64,000 nt of DNA, taken from Acholoe squamosa. Taxonomy: Eukaryota > Annelida > Polychaeta > Phyllodocida > Polynoidae. The DNA lies in assembly GCA_949317995.1 (NCBI GenBank), contig OX439046.1, forward strand, positions 36,616,002 through 36,680,001. The letters run 5' to 3'. The number at the start of each line of letters is the position of its first letter. Within the stretch, counting starts at the first letter, position 1. The position numbers and the translations under genes are program-made. Under the pieces are notes generated by a model. That model made no database searches and had not been told where the DNA came from. It worked only from the letters and a program-made list of their open reading frames with translations. Shown piece by piece: positions 1 through 11,814 of this stretch.

Positions 1-2
1 CT

Positions 3-1304
3 CGGTTTGCCCAGACTCCCGGGTCCGGCAAACTAGAGTACGCTCAGGAGGAGTACGATCTGTTAAACGAATGGAGAAGCAACAAGGCCCGCCGTCGTGG
101 TGGGGCTTATGTAACTCCATCCGGAGAACAGGTCCGAAGCCGCAGGGATTACCGCCAGGGACCCTCTGTAGCAGATAGGAAGAGACAGGCGTCTGAATCT
201 CCAAGCCGAGCCAGGTCACCACTGGAGGCGCTGGAGAGACAGACAAATGGGGGAAGGAAGAAGCCACATCTTCCATCTCCTACTGGAACTCCTTCCCATT
301 ATGGGCGAGCACCAACTCCACTAGGTGCACAGAACCCGACATTCTTTGGTGTCAGTGGACCGAGTGGCCAGTCCGCCCGGAAACACGCGCCTTTGAATGT
401 CAAAGACCCGAAGCAGTACCCTGCTATGGGCCCACCCGGACCAGAGATGCAAATCTTTGATCAGTACGGGAGGGTCAAGCAGGAACTGCCGACAGTAGGA
501 GGTCAAGCTCCCCGACCTACAATGAGTGCTGTGGTGAGACAACGTCCACCCGCACCATTGTTGACGGCCAAAGACCTTAGAAGGGAATTGTCACGGTTGC
601 CCCTGGTTCAGGGATTACCAACTCAAGGCCCTTCTTCGACCACTGCTAGTGCGGTTACTACTGCGGTTGCTTCTTCGCACACGCAGGTAGCTGTCACTGC
701 GAGTGGGTCTGGAGCACAGCCGAAGCCTCAGGGTCAGGTACCCCCACCTGGTGCTGTGGTTCATCGGCCTAAGCTGATCCAGACAGTGGAGACCTTCTTC
801 AAGAAGGAGGACAAATTGTCTTGCAATATCCAGAGCAAACAATTTGAGACGCTACAGCACCATCTGGAAAACCTCCACCTGGACATGTATCGTCGGACCG
901 TGTCGAGCACTCTCCAGTGTATTGACGCGATCCAGAAGTCAGAGATCAACCGAATCTCGACTCAGATCAAAGCGGATGTTGCCAAAGATAAGCAGGAAGC
1001 TGCTAATCTGCGGCAGGAGGCCCTATCCGAGAAGGAAACAGCTTCTCAGATGCTCGACCTAGAACGAGCAACGAACATGAAGAACCAGCAAAAGTTCTTC
1101 AAGGTCTTCGGAGTTATCATGGATAACTGGGACGGTACACCTGAGCATGCTTTGAAGCTGTTCGAAGCACGCCAAAAGGTGAAACTTACACCTGCTGTCC
1201 CCGCATTGGCACCTACGGATGGAACTGGTGTGAACCCCCCTGTTCAGCCACTGGCTCAACAACCGGGTCCAAACCAGCCACCCGAGGAGAACATGGAACA
1301 GTAA
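3..1304 (+). CDS. C-terminal part of an LTR-retrotransposon ORF (partial, enters from the left edge)
   Basis: The frame is open from base 3 to the TAA at 1302-1304, so the true start lies outside the window. About 433 codons are visible. The first third is basic and rich in Ser, Pro and Arg. The middle is Thr/Ala/Pro-rich. Roughly 190-365 residues in, a charged region with heptad-like spacing (near IQSKQFETLQHHLENLHLDM and the following Lys/Glu/Gln stretch) suggests a coiled coil. A proline-rich tail ends PPEENMEQ. I recognise no catalytic motif. It lies 1.3 kb upstream of a polypurine tract and an LTR on the same strand, so I infer it is the last coding part of that retroelement, comparable in place to the post-integrase region of the Gypsy element at 14-26 kb. 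A host gene exon is the main alternative. Confidence 0.5.
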   Translation, partial: RFAQTPGSGKLEYAQEEYDLLNEWRSNKARRRGGAYVTPSGEQVRSRRDYRQGPSVADRKRQASESPSRARSPLEALERQTNGGRKKPHLPSPTGTPSHYGRAPTPLGAQNPTFFGVSGPSGQSARKHAPLNVKDPKQYPAMGPPGPEMQIFDQYGRVKQELPTVGGQAPRPTMSAVVRQRPPAPLLTAKDLRRELSRLPLVQGLPTQGPSSTTASAVTTAVASSHTQVAVTASGSGAQPKPQGQVPPPGAVVHRPKLIQTVETFFKKEDKLSCNIQSKQFETLQHHLENLHLDMYRRTVSSTLQCIDAIQKSEINRISTQIKADVAKDKQEAANLRQEALSEKETASQMLDLERATNMKNQQKFFKVFGVIMDNWDGTPEHALKLFEARQKVKLTPAVPALAPTDGTGVNPPVQPLAQQPGPNQPPEENMEQ

Positions 1305-2602
1305 AAAACTGTTGCATGAAGATCGGACATAATTGTGTGTCCCGGGGTTCTATTACCCATGCATTGTTGGATAAGAAACCATTTTTTTATCCAACCCGTA
1401 TTGATTCGGGTACCAAACTGTACCCTAATCCGGAAACTGAAAACAGAAGGAGAAAACAAACAAGTCACTCTGGAGGAGGAGTACGAATGCTGTAAACACC
1501 ATAATTGTACTGTGCCATAATGTAATGACTGTGCCTATTATAAAATCATGGACAATTTACACTAATATGGACTTTTGAACTACAAACCGGATTTACTACT
1601 ACACCACTACTATTTGTGAGCTAGCACTACAGGCATCAGGGTTTAGCTACGCCCATAGAGTCCATCAACAGTCTACAACTGGATCTACTATAACCTCCAG
1701 TTAGCTAGCACTACAGGCATCAGGGTTTAGCTACACCCACCAACAAGTTTTACTATAGCACTTCAGGCATCAGGGTTCAGCTCGCCCATACCAAGCCATC
1801 AGCAGCATCCGACTCCTGTTACATCCTCCAATCATGAAAAGAAGTAACTTTGTTGATATTATTATATTGTATGTAAAATTGTATTTATAACTATATAATA
1901 TCTTTTATAAAGATATATTATTATATAAGGGTACCTATAAATATACTGGATCTGCGAATCCTAAAAGTTATTTAAGGTAATCCTAGACCTATAACTGTCT
2001 ATATAGGTCATTCCTGGTCTCAATATATTAAGAGACTATAATTCTTCTGTAACTTGTAAATATAAAACACTAAGGTATAAACTGAGCTGCGTCTCAAAAG
2101 TATAAATATTTTTCTATAAAATAAGAGAAGGTCCAACGGATTTCTCTAAACTTAGTATTGTATTACTCAGGTTAATACCTAATTGTGTTCATATAGTATC
2201 AGATTAATTGTCCATATCTGATCATTAATATTTAATTCACTCTGTAAAGTAGACAGAGCTGTTAATTTAAAAAGTCGAAAATTTTTTTCCGGGTTCAATA
2301 ACCATAATACGATCATTGTTAACAACCACCGGTCCTTTTCAGGACCCTACTGTTGTCAAAACGTTACTATAAATCTGTGATAATTGTATATTTATCATTT
2401 ATGGTTGTTATAAGCTAGTGATGGAAATAACATGAACGACACTCGATGCTATTATTGTATAATTTTTCAGAAATAGGATAGTCTTATACTATAGCCTATT
2501 TCACATGGAGCAAGTGTAATTAATACCCCTTTTTAGTATTGTAAACAATCACTTACTAGGTTATTAATACACTGCGGTTTAATTACCCCCAAGTTATTGT
2601 CT
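1305..2602. other. Non-coding 3' region of the left LTR element
   Basis: AT-rich sequence with no convincing ORF between the stop at 1304 and the polypurine tract. It holds a three-copy motif at 1618-1790 and otherwise shows nothing recognisable. Long untranslated 3' segments before the LTR are known in several Gypsy-type elements. Confidence 0.5.
1618..1790 (+). repeat. Three spaced copies of a 26-30 bp motif
   Basis: The core AGCACTACAGGCATCAGGG followed by TTTAGCT recurs at about 1622, 1705 and 1757 (third copy CACTTCAGGCATCAGGGTTCAGCT), each followed by a C-rich CRCCCA stretch. Copies are 50-85 bp apart with unrelated spacers. They lie in the 3' non-coding part of the left LTR element. 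Confidence 0.6.
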
Positions 2603-2613
2603 AAGGGGGGCAG
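2603..2613 (+). other. Polypurine tract of the left LTR element
   Basis: AAGGGGGGCAG lies directly before the TG of the LTR at 2614. This is the expected place for the plus-strand primer of reverse transcription. Confidence 0.6.
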
Positions 2614-3031
2614 TGTAGGGGTATGGTATTTTACACTTTAACGTTCATGCACCCGTGAGACTCAGACCTAGGTCCTTCGGGTGTGGTGGGGGAATCCGGA
2701 TGGCAGGTGGCAGCACCTGCCTCTGGGTTCGTATCCACTACACCAGGGGGCCTACCACTCGTCCGCCACACGTCACGTGGCCGGTCTGAGTTTCGCGGGC
2801 TTTTCCCCTATATAAGGCTGGTCCTAGCCCTAGGTTCCTCAGTAGTGGTTTACCCACTGCTCAACCAGGTTGTTACCCGAAAGGGTAACCGAATGCACTA
2901 GCAGCATGTAGTCCTCTGAGGCTGTGATCGTATGTAACGCAAGCTATGAAATAAAAGCTCGGTTGCCTACCCGGAAACTTTTCTCTCTCTTCGTTATGAT
3001 TTAATCTAACTTAACGAGACGAACCACTACA
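2614..3031 (+). repeat. 3' LTR of a Gypsy-like retrotransposon
   Basis: A 418-bp segment starting TGTAGGGGTATGG and ending ACCACTACA gives TG..CA ends right after a polypurine tract. It contains a GGTGGCAGCA block, a TATA box (TATATAA at 2809-2815) and an AATAAA signal (2950-2955), the usual U3-R-U5 order. The matching 5' LTR would lie left of the window, so ends and target-site duplication cannot be confirmed. The start and the TATA region resemble the LTR on the minus strand at 50977-51387. Confidence 0.75.
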
Positions 3032-4187
3032 TATGTAACCGTCCAATCAAGCCTCACTGGAACTACAGGTAACAAATGTCCTGTTTTACCCAGCAGATAC
3101 CAAAGGTTTGGACGATCAAAGCAGTTAATCAATCTGACTAAAGTTTTTATATAAAAGGTTCCATCCCTCAGAGTCGGTTTATGTTATCATTACCTATTCT
3201 CTTTTTATAGGTATTTTGTTGTTCTCTGTTTTAAGAATGGGGGAAGCTACTGCGTGCTTTTTACATTTCCAATCTTTTTCTCTTATTGTTCTTTTTCATT
3301 TTTTTTTTCTTGAGAGCATGCCATTTACTCCTTTGCTTCATTTATTTAGCTAACAAAAATTTTTCATAGGCATAAGATTTACTGGTTACACACACCGCTG
3401 AAGTGTGATTTAATCTGGTGTAGGTACCGGTAAGTAGTTCTGTTGGTATTGTCACCAAAAGACCAGCAATGCCCAGGAGGCTCTACCAGGGACACATACC
3501 ACCACCTGGATAAAGTTGTTATTGGCAGCTGATGGGGTAAGGATCCCGGCCGAGCGGAACACACACAGCAACACTGCACCTCCTCCCAGGCCATGACCCA
3601 CTTTCTAACCCACCTAGTTAAGGTGAATATCACAGAACCGTATCCATGAATTTATTCATGTTGGCCTTCATATCTCGGAGAAGATATTGTGTTCGATTGT
3701 AACCGTCTTGTTATCAGATTTTTTTTTACATTAACCAGTCGTGGGTTGTGTCCATTAGTTGTCTTTCATGTTGTCAGGCTGTACCTTGTGTTTGCTCTTG
3801 TACAGCTGGTATTGAATCACACCTGATTCAATAAATTATCTACTTAAAGGAAAAACTCAAGGCTCCAGGATGAGGATCATCTCTAGATCGTCTTATATCG
3901 ACTATGATAAATTGTTGGGCACAATAATTCAAGATGATCCCCCCATAGAAATAGATACATAAACAAATAAATACAGTGCATTATTCATGAAATGTACCTA
4001 GATGGTTAGGATGTGAAAAATCCACATCCTGCAAGATTTTTTTTCTTATGTTTCTCAGATACGTACTGGTATTACTTTGCTTCACCTCCACTAGAATTCA
4101 GAACTCATAATACATTTAGTACTCTATATATGTTGTACACACATTCACCTGTACTGACCCGGGAACCTACTCCTCATACAACACATA
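3032..4187. other. Intergenic stretch, nothing recognised
   Basis: No convincing gene, RNA gene or bounded repeat. A minus-strand 84-codon frame at 3379-3633 has no recognisable domain and is not called. Confidence 0.5.
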
Positions 4188-6690
4188 CCTATTACATCAT
4201 GTACACACCTACATACTACATCATGTACAAACTTGTACTGGCCCTCACACCTACCCCTCATACAACACCTACCTACTACATCATGTACACACCTGTACTG
4301 GCCCTCACACCCTCCCCTCATACAACACCTACCTACTACATCATGTACACACCTGTACTGGCCCTCACACCTACCCCTCATACAACACCTACCTACTACA
4401 TCATGTACACACCTGTACTGGCCCTCACACCCTCCCCTCATACAACACCTACCTACTACATCATGTACACACCTGTACTGGCCCTCACACCTACCCCTCA
4501 TACAACACCTACCTACTACATCATGTACACACCTGTACTGGCCCCCACATCTACCCCTCATACAACACCTACCTACTACATCATGTACACACCTGTACTG
4601 GCCCTCACACCTACCCCTCATACAACACGTACCTACTACATCATGTACACACCTGTACTGGCCCTCACACCCTCCCCTCATACAACACCTACCTACTACA
4701 TCATGTACAAACTTGTACTGGCCCTCACACCTACCCCTCATACAACACCTACCTACTTCATCATGTACACACCTGTACTGGCCCCCACACCTACCCCTCA
4801 TAGAACACCTACCTACTACATCATGTACACACCTGTACTGGCCCCCACACCAACCCCTCATACAACACCTACCTACTACATCATGTACACACCTGTACTG
4901 GCCCTCACACCTACCCCTCATACAACACCTACCTACTACATCATGTACACACCTGTACTGGCCCTCACACCTACCCCTCATACAACACCTACCTACTACA
5001 TCATGTACAAACTTGTACTGGCCCTCACACCTACCCCTCATACAACACCTACCTACTACATCATGTACACACCTGTACTGGTCCTCACATCCACCCCTCA
5101 TACAACACCTACCTACTACATCATGTACACACCTGTACTGGCCCCCACATCTACCCCTCATACAACACCTACCTACTACATCATGTACACACCTGTACTG
5201 GCCCTCACACCTACCCCTCATACAACACATACCTACTACATCATGTACACACCTGTACTGGCCCTCACACCCTCCCCTCATACAACACCTACCTACTACA
5301 TCATGTTCACACCTGTACTGGCCCTCACACCTACCCCTCATACAACACCTACCTACTACATCATGTACACACCTGTACTGGCCCTCATACAACACCCACC
5401 TACTACATCATGTACACACCTGTACTGGCCCTCACACCCTCCCCTCATACAACACCTACCTACTACATCATGTACAAACTTGTACTGGCCCTTACACCTA
5501 CCCCTCATACAACACCTACCTACTACATCATGTACACACCTGTACTGGCCCTCACACCTACCCCTCATACAACACCTACCTACTACATCATGTACACACC
5601 TGTACTGGCCCTCACACCTCCCCTCATACAACACCTACCTACTACATCATGTACACACCTGTACTGGCCCCCACACCTACCCCTCATACAACACCTACCT
5701 ACTACATCATGTACACACCTGTACTGGCCCTCACACCTCCCCTCATACAACACCTACCTACTACATCATGTACACACCTGTACTGGCCCTCACACCTCCC
5801 CTCATACAACACCTACCTACTACATCATGTACACACCTGTACTGGCCCTCACACCTCCCCTCATACAACACCTACCTACTACATCATGTACACACCTGTA
5901 CTGGCCCTCACACCTCCCCTCATACAACACCTACCTACTACATCATGTACACACCTGTACTGGCCCCTACACCTACCCCTCATACAACACCTACCTACTA
6001 CATCATGTACACACCTGTACTGGCCCTCACACCTACCCCTCATACAACACCTACCTACTACATCATGTACACACCTGTACTGGCCCTCACACCTCCCCTC
6101 ATACAACACCTACCTACTACATCATGTACACACCTGTACTGGCCCCCACACCTACCCCTCATACAACACCTACCTACTACATCATGTACACACCTGTACT
6201 GGCCCTCACACCCTCCCCTCATACAACACCTACCTACTACATCATGTACACACCTGTACTGGTCCTCACATCCACCCCTCATACAACACCTACCTACTAC
6301 ATCATGTACACACCTGTACTGGCCCCCACACCTACCCCTCATACAACACCTACCTACTACATCATGTACACACCTGTACTGGCCCTCACACCTACCCCTC
6401 ATACAACACCTACCTACTACATCATGTACAAACTTGCACTGGCCCTCACACCTACCCCTCATACAACACCTACCTACTACATCATGTACACACCTGTACT
6501 GGCCCTCACACCCTCCCCTCATACAACACCTACCTACTACATCATGTACACACCAGTACTGGCCCTCACACCTACCCCTCATACAACACCTACCTACTAC
6601 ATCATGTACACACCTGTACTGGCCCTCACACCCTCCCCTCATACAACACCTACCTACTATGTACATCATGTACACACCTCACACCTATTC
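4188..6690 (+). repeat. Minisatellite, 60-bp unit, about 42 copies
   Basis: A head-to-tail array whose unit contains ACCTACTACATCATGTACAC, then a CTGTACTGGCCC block and a CACACCTACCCCTCATACAA block. From 4261 to about 5390 the period is exactly 60 bp. After that, units with CACACCTCCCCTC are 59 bp, and one near 5385-5400 is shorter. Point variants (ACACCC/ACACCT, CTGGTCC, AAACTTGTACTG) recur at spaced positions, as expected for unequal exchange. Because 60 is divisible by three and the unit lacks stops in several frames, it yields long but meaningless frames on both strands, including one of 900 codons with a 20-residue period. No coding claim is made. Confidence 0.95.
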
Positions 6691-6715
6691 TTCATACACC
6701 ATCTACCAACTATAA

Positions 6716-7223
6716 TGTTCATGGAAGAGACACAACTCCAAACGTGACAAATTTTTGAAAAATCTTTTTAATGAGAATCACAATGTCTCGGAATTTGACA
6801 AATTCAATCAAATCAATCTATATATTTCAGGAAAAGTAAGAGTTCCTGTGATATGGTATCCGACCTACCAATACTGAGACCCCCAGCCTACCCCTACTCT
6901 TGCACTAGTAGCCTAGAGCTTTGGCTCGTGCCATTGATTTCTAGCTGGCAAAGAGCCAACTTGGCCACACCCAAAACCATTCTGGCACCTCCAAGCCAGG
7001 CTGCATCCTAAAGGAGGGAATGCACTGTGTGTTTTACTTTCATTAAATAATAAATTAAGTATGCCACGTGCCGGATTATTGGTAGATTCAGGGACATTCA
7101 CGAAGAGGGAAAAGGAGCCCATCTTGATGGATTAGATAATGAAGGGCAGGGACAAGGGGGGGGGGGTAGGTCTAGAAATAAGATGCTCTCAGGTAACAAA
7201 TGAGCAGTTAAGTTAAGTAAAAC
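6716..7223. other. Intergenic stretch, nothing recognised
   Basis: Unique-looking sequence with a poly-G run near 7157. No gene or bounded repeat was seen. Confidence 0.5.
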
Positions 7224-7460
7224 TACCATATTCTCTCGCATATAAGACGCGTCTTCTACGCCAAACAAATTCCTGGTGCGTCTTATAGGTTTTCCCTAAG
7301 AAGGGGGTGCGTCTTATAGGGGGGGTATTTTTACTATAGAACAGTACTGAATTTACAAAAATCATCCCTAAGAGGTGCGTCTTATATGTGAAACATCCAT
7401 TGGCAAGTTAGGGGTGCGTCTTATATGCGCACTGCGTCTTATACGCGGGAGATTACGGTA
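7224..7460 (+). mobile_element. MITE of the GCGYCTTATA family (degenerate copy)
   Basis: A 237-bp element whose right end TTATACGCGGGAGATTACGG is the same as that of the better copy at 28443-28737, and whose left end TACCATATTCTCTCGCATAT is a mutated inverse. Internally the motif GTGCGTCTTATA recurs several times. TA at both ends suggests a Tc1/mariner-type TA target site. No transposase is present. Confidence 0.75.
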
Positions 7461-8502
7461 CAACCCGTCAGAAGCTACAGTCATGTCTCTATATGTCGGC
7501 CACCTCTGTTTCAGATAAACACTGACTGGATCCTGCATCAGAATTACAATGGAACTCTATGGACAGTATCAAATGTGTTGTCTGGCCACTAAGTGAGGCA
7601 GTCCACTTTTTGAAGACTGATACATGTATAGCGAGACCTGACTGTATCACCAGTGTTGCCGAAAACTTTTTCTCAACACAAGCCACCTGGCACTTCATGC
7701 AGGCCATGTCAATATTGACATTTTAAGGTACCTTTATAAATTTCATTATAACTTGCTATACCCCACACAAAAACTTGGTAGAAATACGAAAATGTTGCAA
7801 TATAAAACAACTTTAAAAAATGGACCTATCTCTGCTTCTATTTGGCCGATTTGAAAAATATTTTACCAATGGGAATTTAACGTCAAAGCCAGCCATCGTG
7901 GCCTGTGTCTTAAGACCCTTTATACTAATACTAGGTATCCCAATAGAGAGCCTTCTGGCTGCCCCTAACCAGGTAAACACACTGATACACACACTTTTGA
8001 AAATGCTGTTATTCATGGCTGAAGTAACATATCTGTGATCAGAGGACAGGAAATGACAGAGAAAATGTAAATCTATCATGACAAAACATTAAATTCACCT
8101 TATCATGACATCTTCTTGTAAAAATGAGGTAGTGAAGTTGACCAAAATAGTAAAATCGGCCAGTAGAATAAAAAAAATTGAATTTTTACTTTTTTTATTT
8201 GAATGGTCGGCGCAGCCTTATGCTTTGCGGTACAGCCAAATGGATTACACCACTGTAAACTTGAGATTCAGGGCTACGTTTTGGTATATTACAAAGGGGG
8301 GTGTGACAATTAAGTTATTTTAATAACATTTTGAACTGAATTTTCAGAACCTAATATTGTAGTTAATATATCATGTTTGATATTGTTAGAAAGGCAATTA
8401 TGTGCTGTATTCACTGGGCTATTCAGCATAACTATACCATTAACGGGCAGGGTGTGCCAGTACAAGAAGTACTGCAAGAACAAGATTAGTTACTCTAAAT
8501 CT
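7461..8502. other. AT-rich intergenic stretch, nothing recognised
   Basis: Only short frames in all directions. No domain, RNA gene or bounded element was recognised. Confidence 0.5.
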
Positions 8503-8764
8503 TTTTCAAATATGTGTGGAAATTATTTAGATAGAAAGAGCCAGTTTTTATTTTATCTAAATAGGTCCAGCCATTTGGATTTGGCAGCCATTTGAAAATC
8601 GTCATGGAACACCCACAAAATCAAAATTCAAAAAAAATTATAAAATCCTGTGACCTTTACATAGTTGCCAAATCCAAACCGCTGGACCAATTTGGATGAA
8701 ATAAAAACTTTTCTTCTTCTTTTACTATGTTTTATCCATCCAAACTGTTTCCACATATGTAACA
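8503..8764. repeat. Imperfect inverted repeat (arms about 85-95 bp)
   Basis: The segment about 8503-8592 reads, as reverse complement, much like 8668-8764. Shared words are GCCAAATCCAAA, GCTGGACC, AAATAAAAACT and a TCCACACATAT/TCCACATATG end. The arms flank about 75 bp. It looks like an eroded foldback or MITE. No target-site duplication is visible. Confidence 0.6.
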
Positions 8765-8766
8765 AC

Positions 8767-9850
8767 AATATCTGAAAATCTTCTGAGATACCTACTAATA
8801 CAATACACTGGCCATTAAGAATCTCCGGAGGCAAAAGCGGGCGTTGGTATCAGTAGTTTTAAAAAGTGTGTGTGTGTGTGTTTTTTGTATACTTTTTTAA
8901 TCAAAGTTATGGTAAAAATGGACATATATGGTCATCTTTGGTATCAAATGAAAGCTTTTGGTGTGAGCAATTCAATGGGTTGCAGATGTCTTTCATTTTT
9001 TCCCAGCTTCTCATGATCAATGTACTCTTTATAACCCTTTTGTATCGAGAATTATCCGACCATACCCGGTATTTTTCTACACTATGCCTGCATCAAAATG
9101 TTTTCAATCCCTCTGTCCTGCCTGAGGATCACTTGGCTGTGCCTCATAAGATTCGAGGGTGCACAAATTTTTGTTTTTGAGGACCTGGCAAAGGGTAAAT
9201 TTACATTCTTGAGCGTAGTAGTGACGTATTAGCAAGCAGGTAAGAATCCTCATGAAGGGTTATTTTAAATAGGAAATTTACTAGAAAAAGGTGTTAAACC
9301 CCTTATCAGAAAAGATCTAAACATTCCTAGGCAAATGCATTACAAAATCTGAAAGATATTAAAAATTTGCCTCACATTCTTGCTGCACTAATTTCTAATC
9401 CTGATATTGGAAAAGAAAACGGCAAAAAAGGTTACTTTTTCTATTACACTGCCTATACTCTTTGCCAGGTCTCTAGCGACCAGGGTTCTGCTCCTGAGAA
9501 TCCTAACATAGGCAATGGAAAAGGTCAGATTCTATCTGTTTTCTTTTCTGATGTTGCGATTGGAAATTAATGTATTGCATTTTGCTGCAGGGGGTATAGG
9601 TTGCTGTGAGTGTGATGCCACTGCTGCCACAAAGAATAACCCTCTCGGTCTCTGGTGAACAATGGCATTTGCTTTATAATTATATGCAATGATAAAGTTC
9701 ATGCATGTACAACTTGATGGTTGTTCATGCTCCTTAAGCCGTTTTTTTTTTTTCTATCCAGACAGCCTCCTGAAAGGCTGGCCGTGGCCATGTGACTGTC
9801 CGCCACAGAGGTTGCCGAAAGCGATATTTGCACCTCTATGATGTGCGTAT
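8767..9850. other. Intergenic stretch with a short (GT)n run
   Basis: A (TG)7 run lies near 8867-8880. The frames at 8866-9180 and 9367-9570 have no recognisable product. Nothing else was identified. Confidence 0.45.
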
Positions 9851-9985
9851 AGCCTTCCTTATTCTCACCTCAGCGAGGTGCATATAACAGCGCTATCCTC
9901 ACCATGACGTGGTGAAAATAATTTCCTTATTCTCACCTCGAAGATGTGCACATTAAAAGCCCTATCTGCGCCTCGATGTGGTGAA
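9851..9985. repeat. Cluster of CACCTC..GAGGTG mini-palindromes (1)
   Basis: Repeated TTATTCTCACCTC words followed by GAGGTG or a variant, for example TCACCTCAGCGAGGTGCATA. The same words recur at 10433-10555 and 11815-11995, interleaved with TTATTCACACC. They look like short hairpin-forming modules of a dispersed repeat. Confidence 0.6.
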
Positions 9986-10119
9986 AGACAAAAGCCCAGC
10001 ATGTCCCAGGGTACAAAATTTAGATCCCTCATGGGGGAGCAAAAAAAAAGCGGTCATTTTTGAACAAATGTGAGAGGGGGAGCTTAGGGTATCACAAGGG
10101 GGGGAGGTGACCATGTGGA

Positions 10120-10335
10120 GTGCTTTTTTGTGCGGATGGGTGAAAAATGTTTGCACGCCCCCCACGCCTCGATGCGAAGAATTTCCGCGCCCTCTTTGAT
10201 TTATAGACTAGTAGTGCCCGGGCATTTTGCTAAAAAGAGGGTGAATTTTTATAGCCCCCCCCCCAAGAGGGATCAACATTTTTCTAGCCCCCCCTCGAGA
10301 GGGGTCTGAGATTTTTTTTTAGGGCCCCGTCAACC
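10120..10335. mobile_element. Internal fragment of the GGGAGTGGTCATT MITE family
   Basis: Contains TTTTGCTAAAAAGAGGGTGAA, then AGCCCCCC..AAGAGGG and CCCCTCGAGAGGGGTCTGA blocks that match the interior of the complete copy at 63289-63598. Neither terminal repeat is recognisable here. Confidence 0.65.
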
Positions 10336-10432
10336 CTGTTAGACGACCATTCTCCAAAAACTTCAACGTTTTTTAACCCCAGCCCCATGATCATTTGAAA
10401 TTTCATGGGGCGCCCCCCCTCCCATTGCAGAT

Positions 10433-10555
10433 CACACCTCCTTGAGGCTAAAATTCCAAAGACCAAACCATACCTCAAGGAGGTATGAATAATTGTTTCC
10501 ATCCACACCTCCAGGTCCAGGAGGTGTGAATAAGAGCTCGCACCTCGTAAGGGTT
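10433..10555. repeat. Cluster of CACCTC..GAGGTG mini-palindromes (2)
   Basis: Includes ACACCTCCTTGAGG, ACCTCAAGGAGGTATGAATA and CACCTCCAGGTCCAGGAGGT, each followed by TGAATAA-type sequence. Same module family as the cluster at 9851-9985. Confidence 0.6.
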
Positions 10556-10559
10556 ACAT

Positions 10560-11304
10560 CATCGGCCGGAGGCTGCAGAGACCCTGTGGCTGTGCCTGTG
10601 CTCACGAATACTGCCCCTCCCACTCCGTTGCCGCAGTGTTAGAGTCAGAACAATATACCGGGTATTTTAATAATAGTACACAGAAACTTGAGAAAGTCCA
10701 AATCAGACTATCGTTTGCATAGATGTGAATATCAATGTAGTGGTACAGTTATCTCAAGAGTACAGAGATAGATTCGTGACGGGAAAGGAGAAAACTGTAA
10801 ATACACGGCCCTGCGCACTTGAGTTGTCAAGTTCTCAACTTCGAACTTGAACTTGCCTATCCATACTTGCCTCGGCATTGGCTGTCAGCAGTGTCACCCA
10901 CACAGGCTGGCAGTGGCCGCATACCGTCACGGCCCCACCTGTCCAAATAAACCTGCTGGTTAAGGCGACAAAATGCCATTACACAACAAAATACATAACG
11001 ATATGCTTACCTTGGAGAAACAGAATGTGTTTGGTACAATTTTTTGGAGATCTAATCCGTAATTGACCCGAAAACGGTGTTTGTTTTTATCTGCTCGTGC
11101 TCCTTGCGTGAAAGTATTTTTCAGTCAGCCATTACAGCTGAGATTTGTAAACATGGCGTTGATTGGCCATTACAGCTCCTGGTTCTGAACATGGTTCTGA
11201 TTGGCCAATCTGCATCTGCCTCCATGCGAGTACACCCAAGGTAAAAGAAGGATCTTCAGTGATCAGCAGAAATCACTTCATACGAGGCGTTCGTGGATGG
11301 GGGC
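10560..11304. other. Intergenic stretch, nothing firm
   Basis: No gene recognised. Two related words (TTGGCCATTACAGCTC and TTGGCCAATCTGCATCTG) near 11160-11215 carry CCAAT-like motifs, but no transcript can be inferred from them. Confidence 0.4.
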
Positions 11305-11329
11305 GTAGGCCCTAGACATGTCCGCACGA

Positions 11330-11374
11330 AAACCCACCACCCCCCTGTTGATAAATAATGACCACTCCCTAAGT
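11330..11374. mobile_element. Right end of a GGGAGTGGTCATT MITE
   Basis: CCCCCTGTTGATAAATAATG followed by ACCACTCCC matches the right terminal repeat of the complete copy at 63289-63598. Confidence 0.7.
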
Positions 11375-11468
11375 AGGCATACTAGGGGGGCTTCCCGGCC
11401 CCCAAAATGGCCAAAATTTTTTCACACCCTCCTAGAGGGGTCTGGAATTTCCTGCACCCCATCAGTAA

Positions 11469-11711
11469 GGGAGTGGTCATTTTTTTTAACAACAGGGGGG
11501 GGGGGAGGTTGATGGGTTGTGGGGGACAAAAAAATTTCAGACCCCTCTTGGGGGGAAAAAAAATTTCACCCCTTTTCAGCGTAAAAGCCCACGTGCGACT
11601 AAGGAATAAAGGGAAAAATTTCAGACCCCTCAGAGGGGGGGGACGGAAAAATTTTCGTCGCCCATGCATGGAATTTCACCGACCCCCCTGTTGTTAAAAA
11701 AGACCACTCCC
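11469..11711. mobile_element. MITE, GGGAGTGGTCATT family, with TAA target duplication
   Basis: A 243-bp element with inverted ends GGGAGTGGTCATTTTTT and GACCACTCCC, followed inward by AACAACAGGGG and CCCCTGTTGTT. TAA flanks both sides (11466-11468 and 11712-11714). A three-base TWA duplication is typical of PIF/Harbinger elements, so I infer that superfamily. No coding capacity. Confidence 0.8.
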
Positions 11712-11814
11712 TAATCTTATGACAAAAATGATCATGATCCCCCCTCACCTAATGATTTGAAATTTCCAAAAGTATGAACCCCCCCCCCTTTGAAATTTCT
11801 GAGCCCACCCCTCC

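Noticed and set aside
4013..6758. Very long ORFs (900, 841, 445, 416 codons) across the minisatellite
   Set aside because: They exist in several frames on both strands because the 60-bp unit lacks stops and is divisible by three. No non-repeat coding flank, start context or domain.
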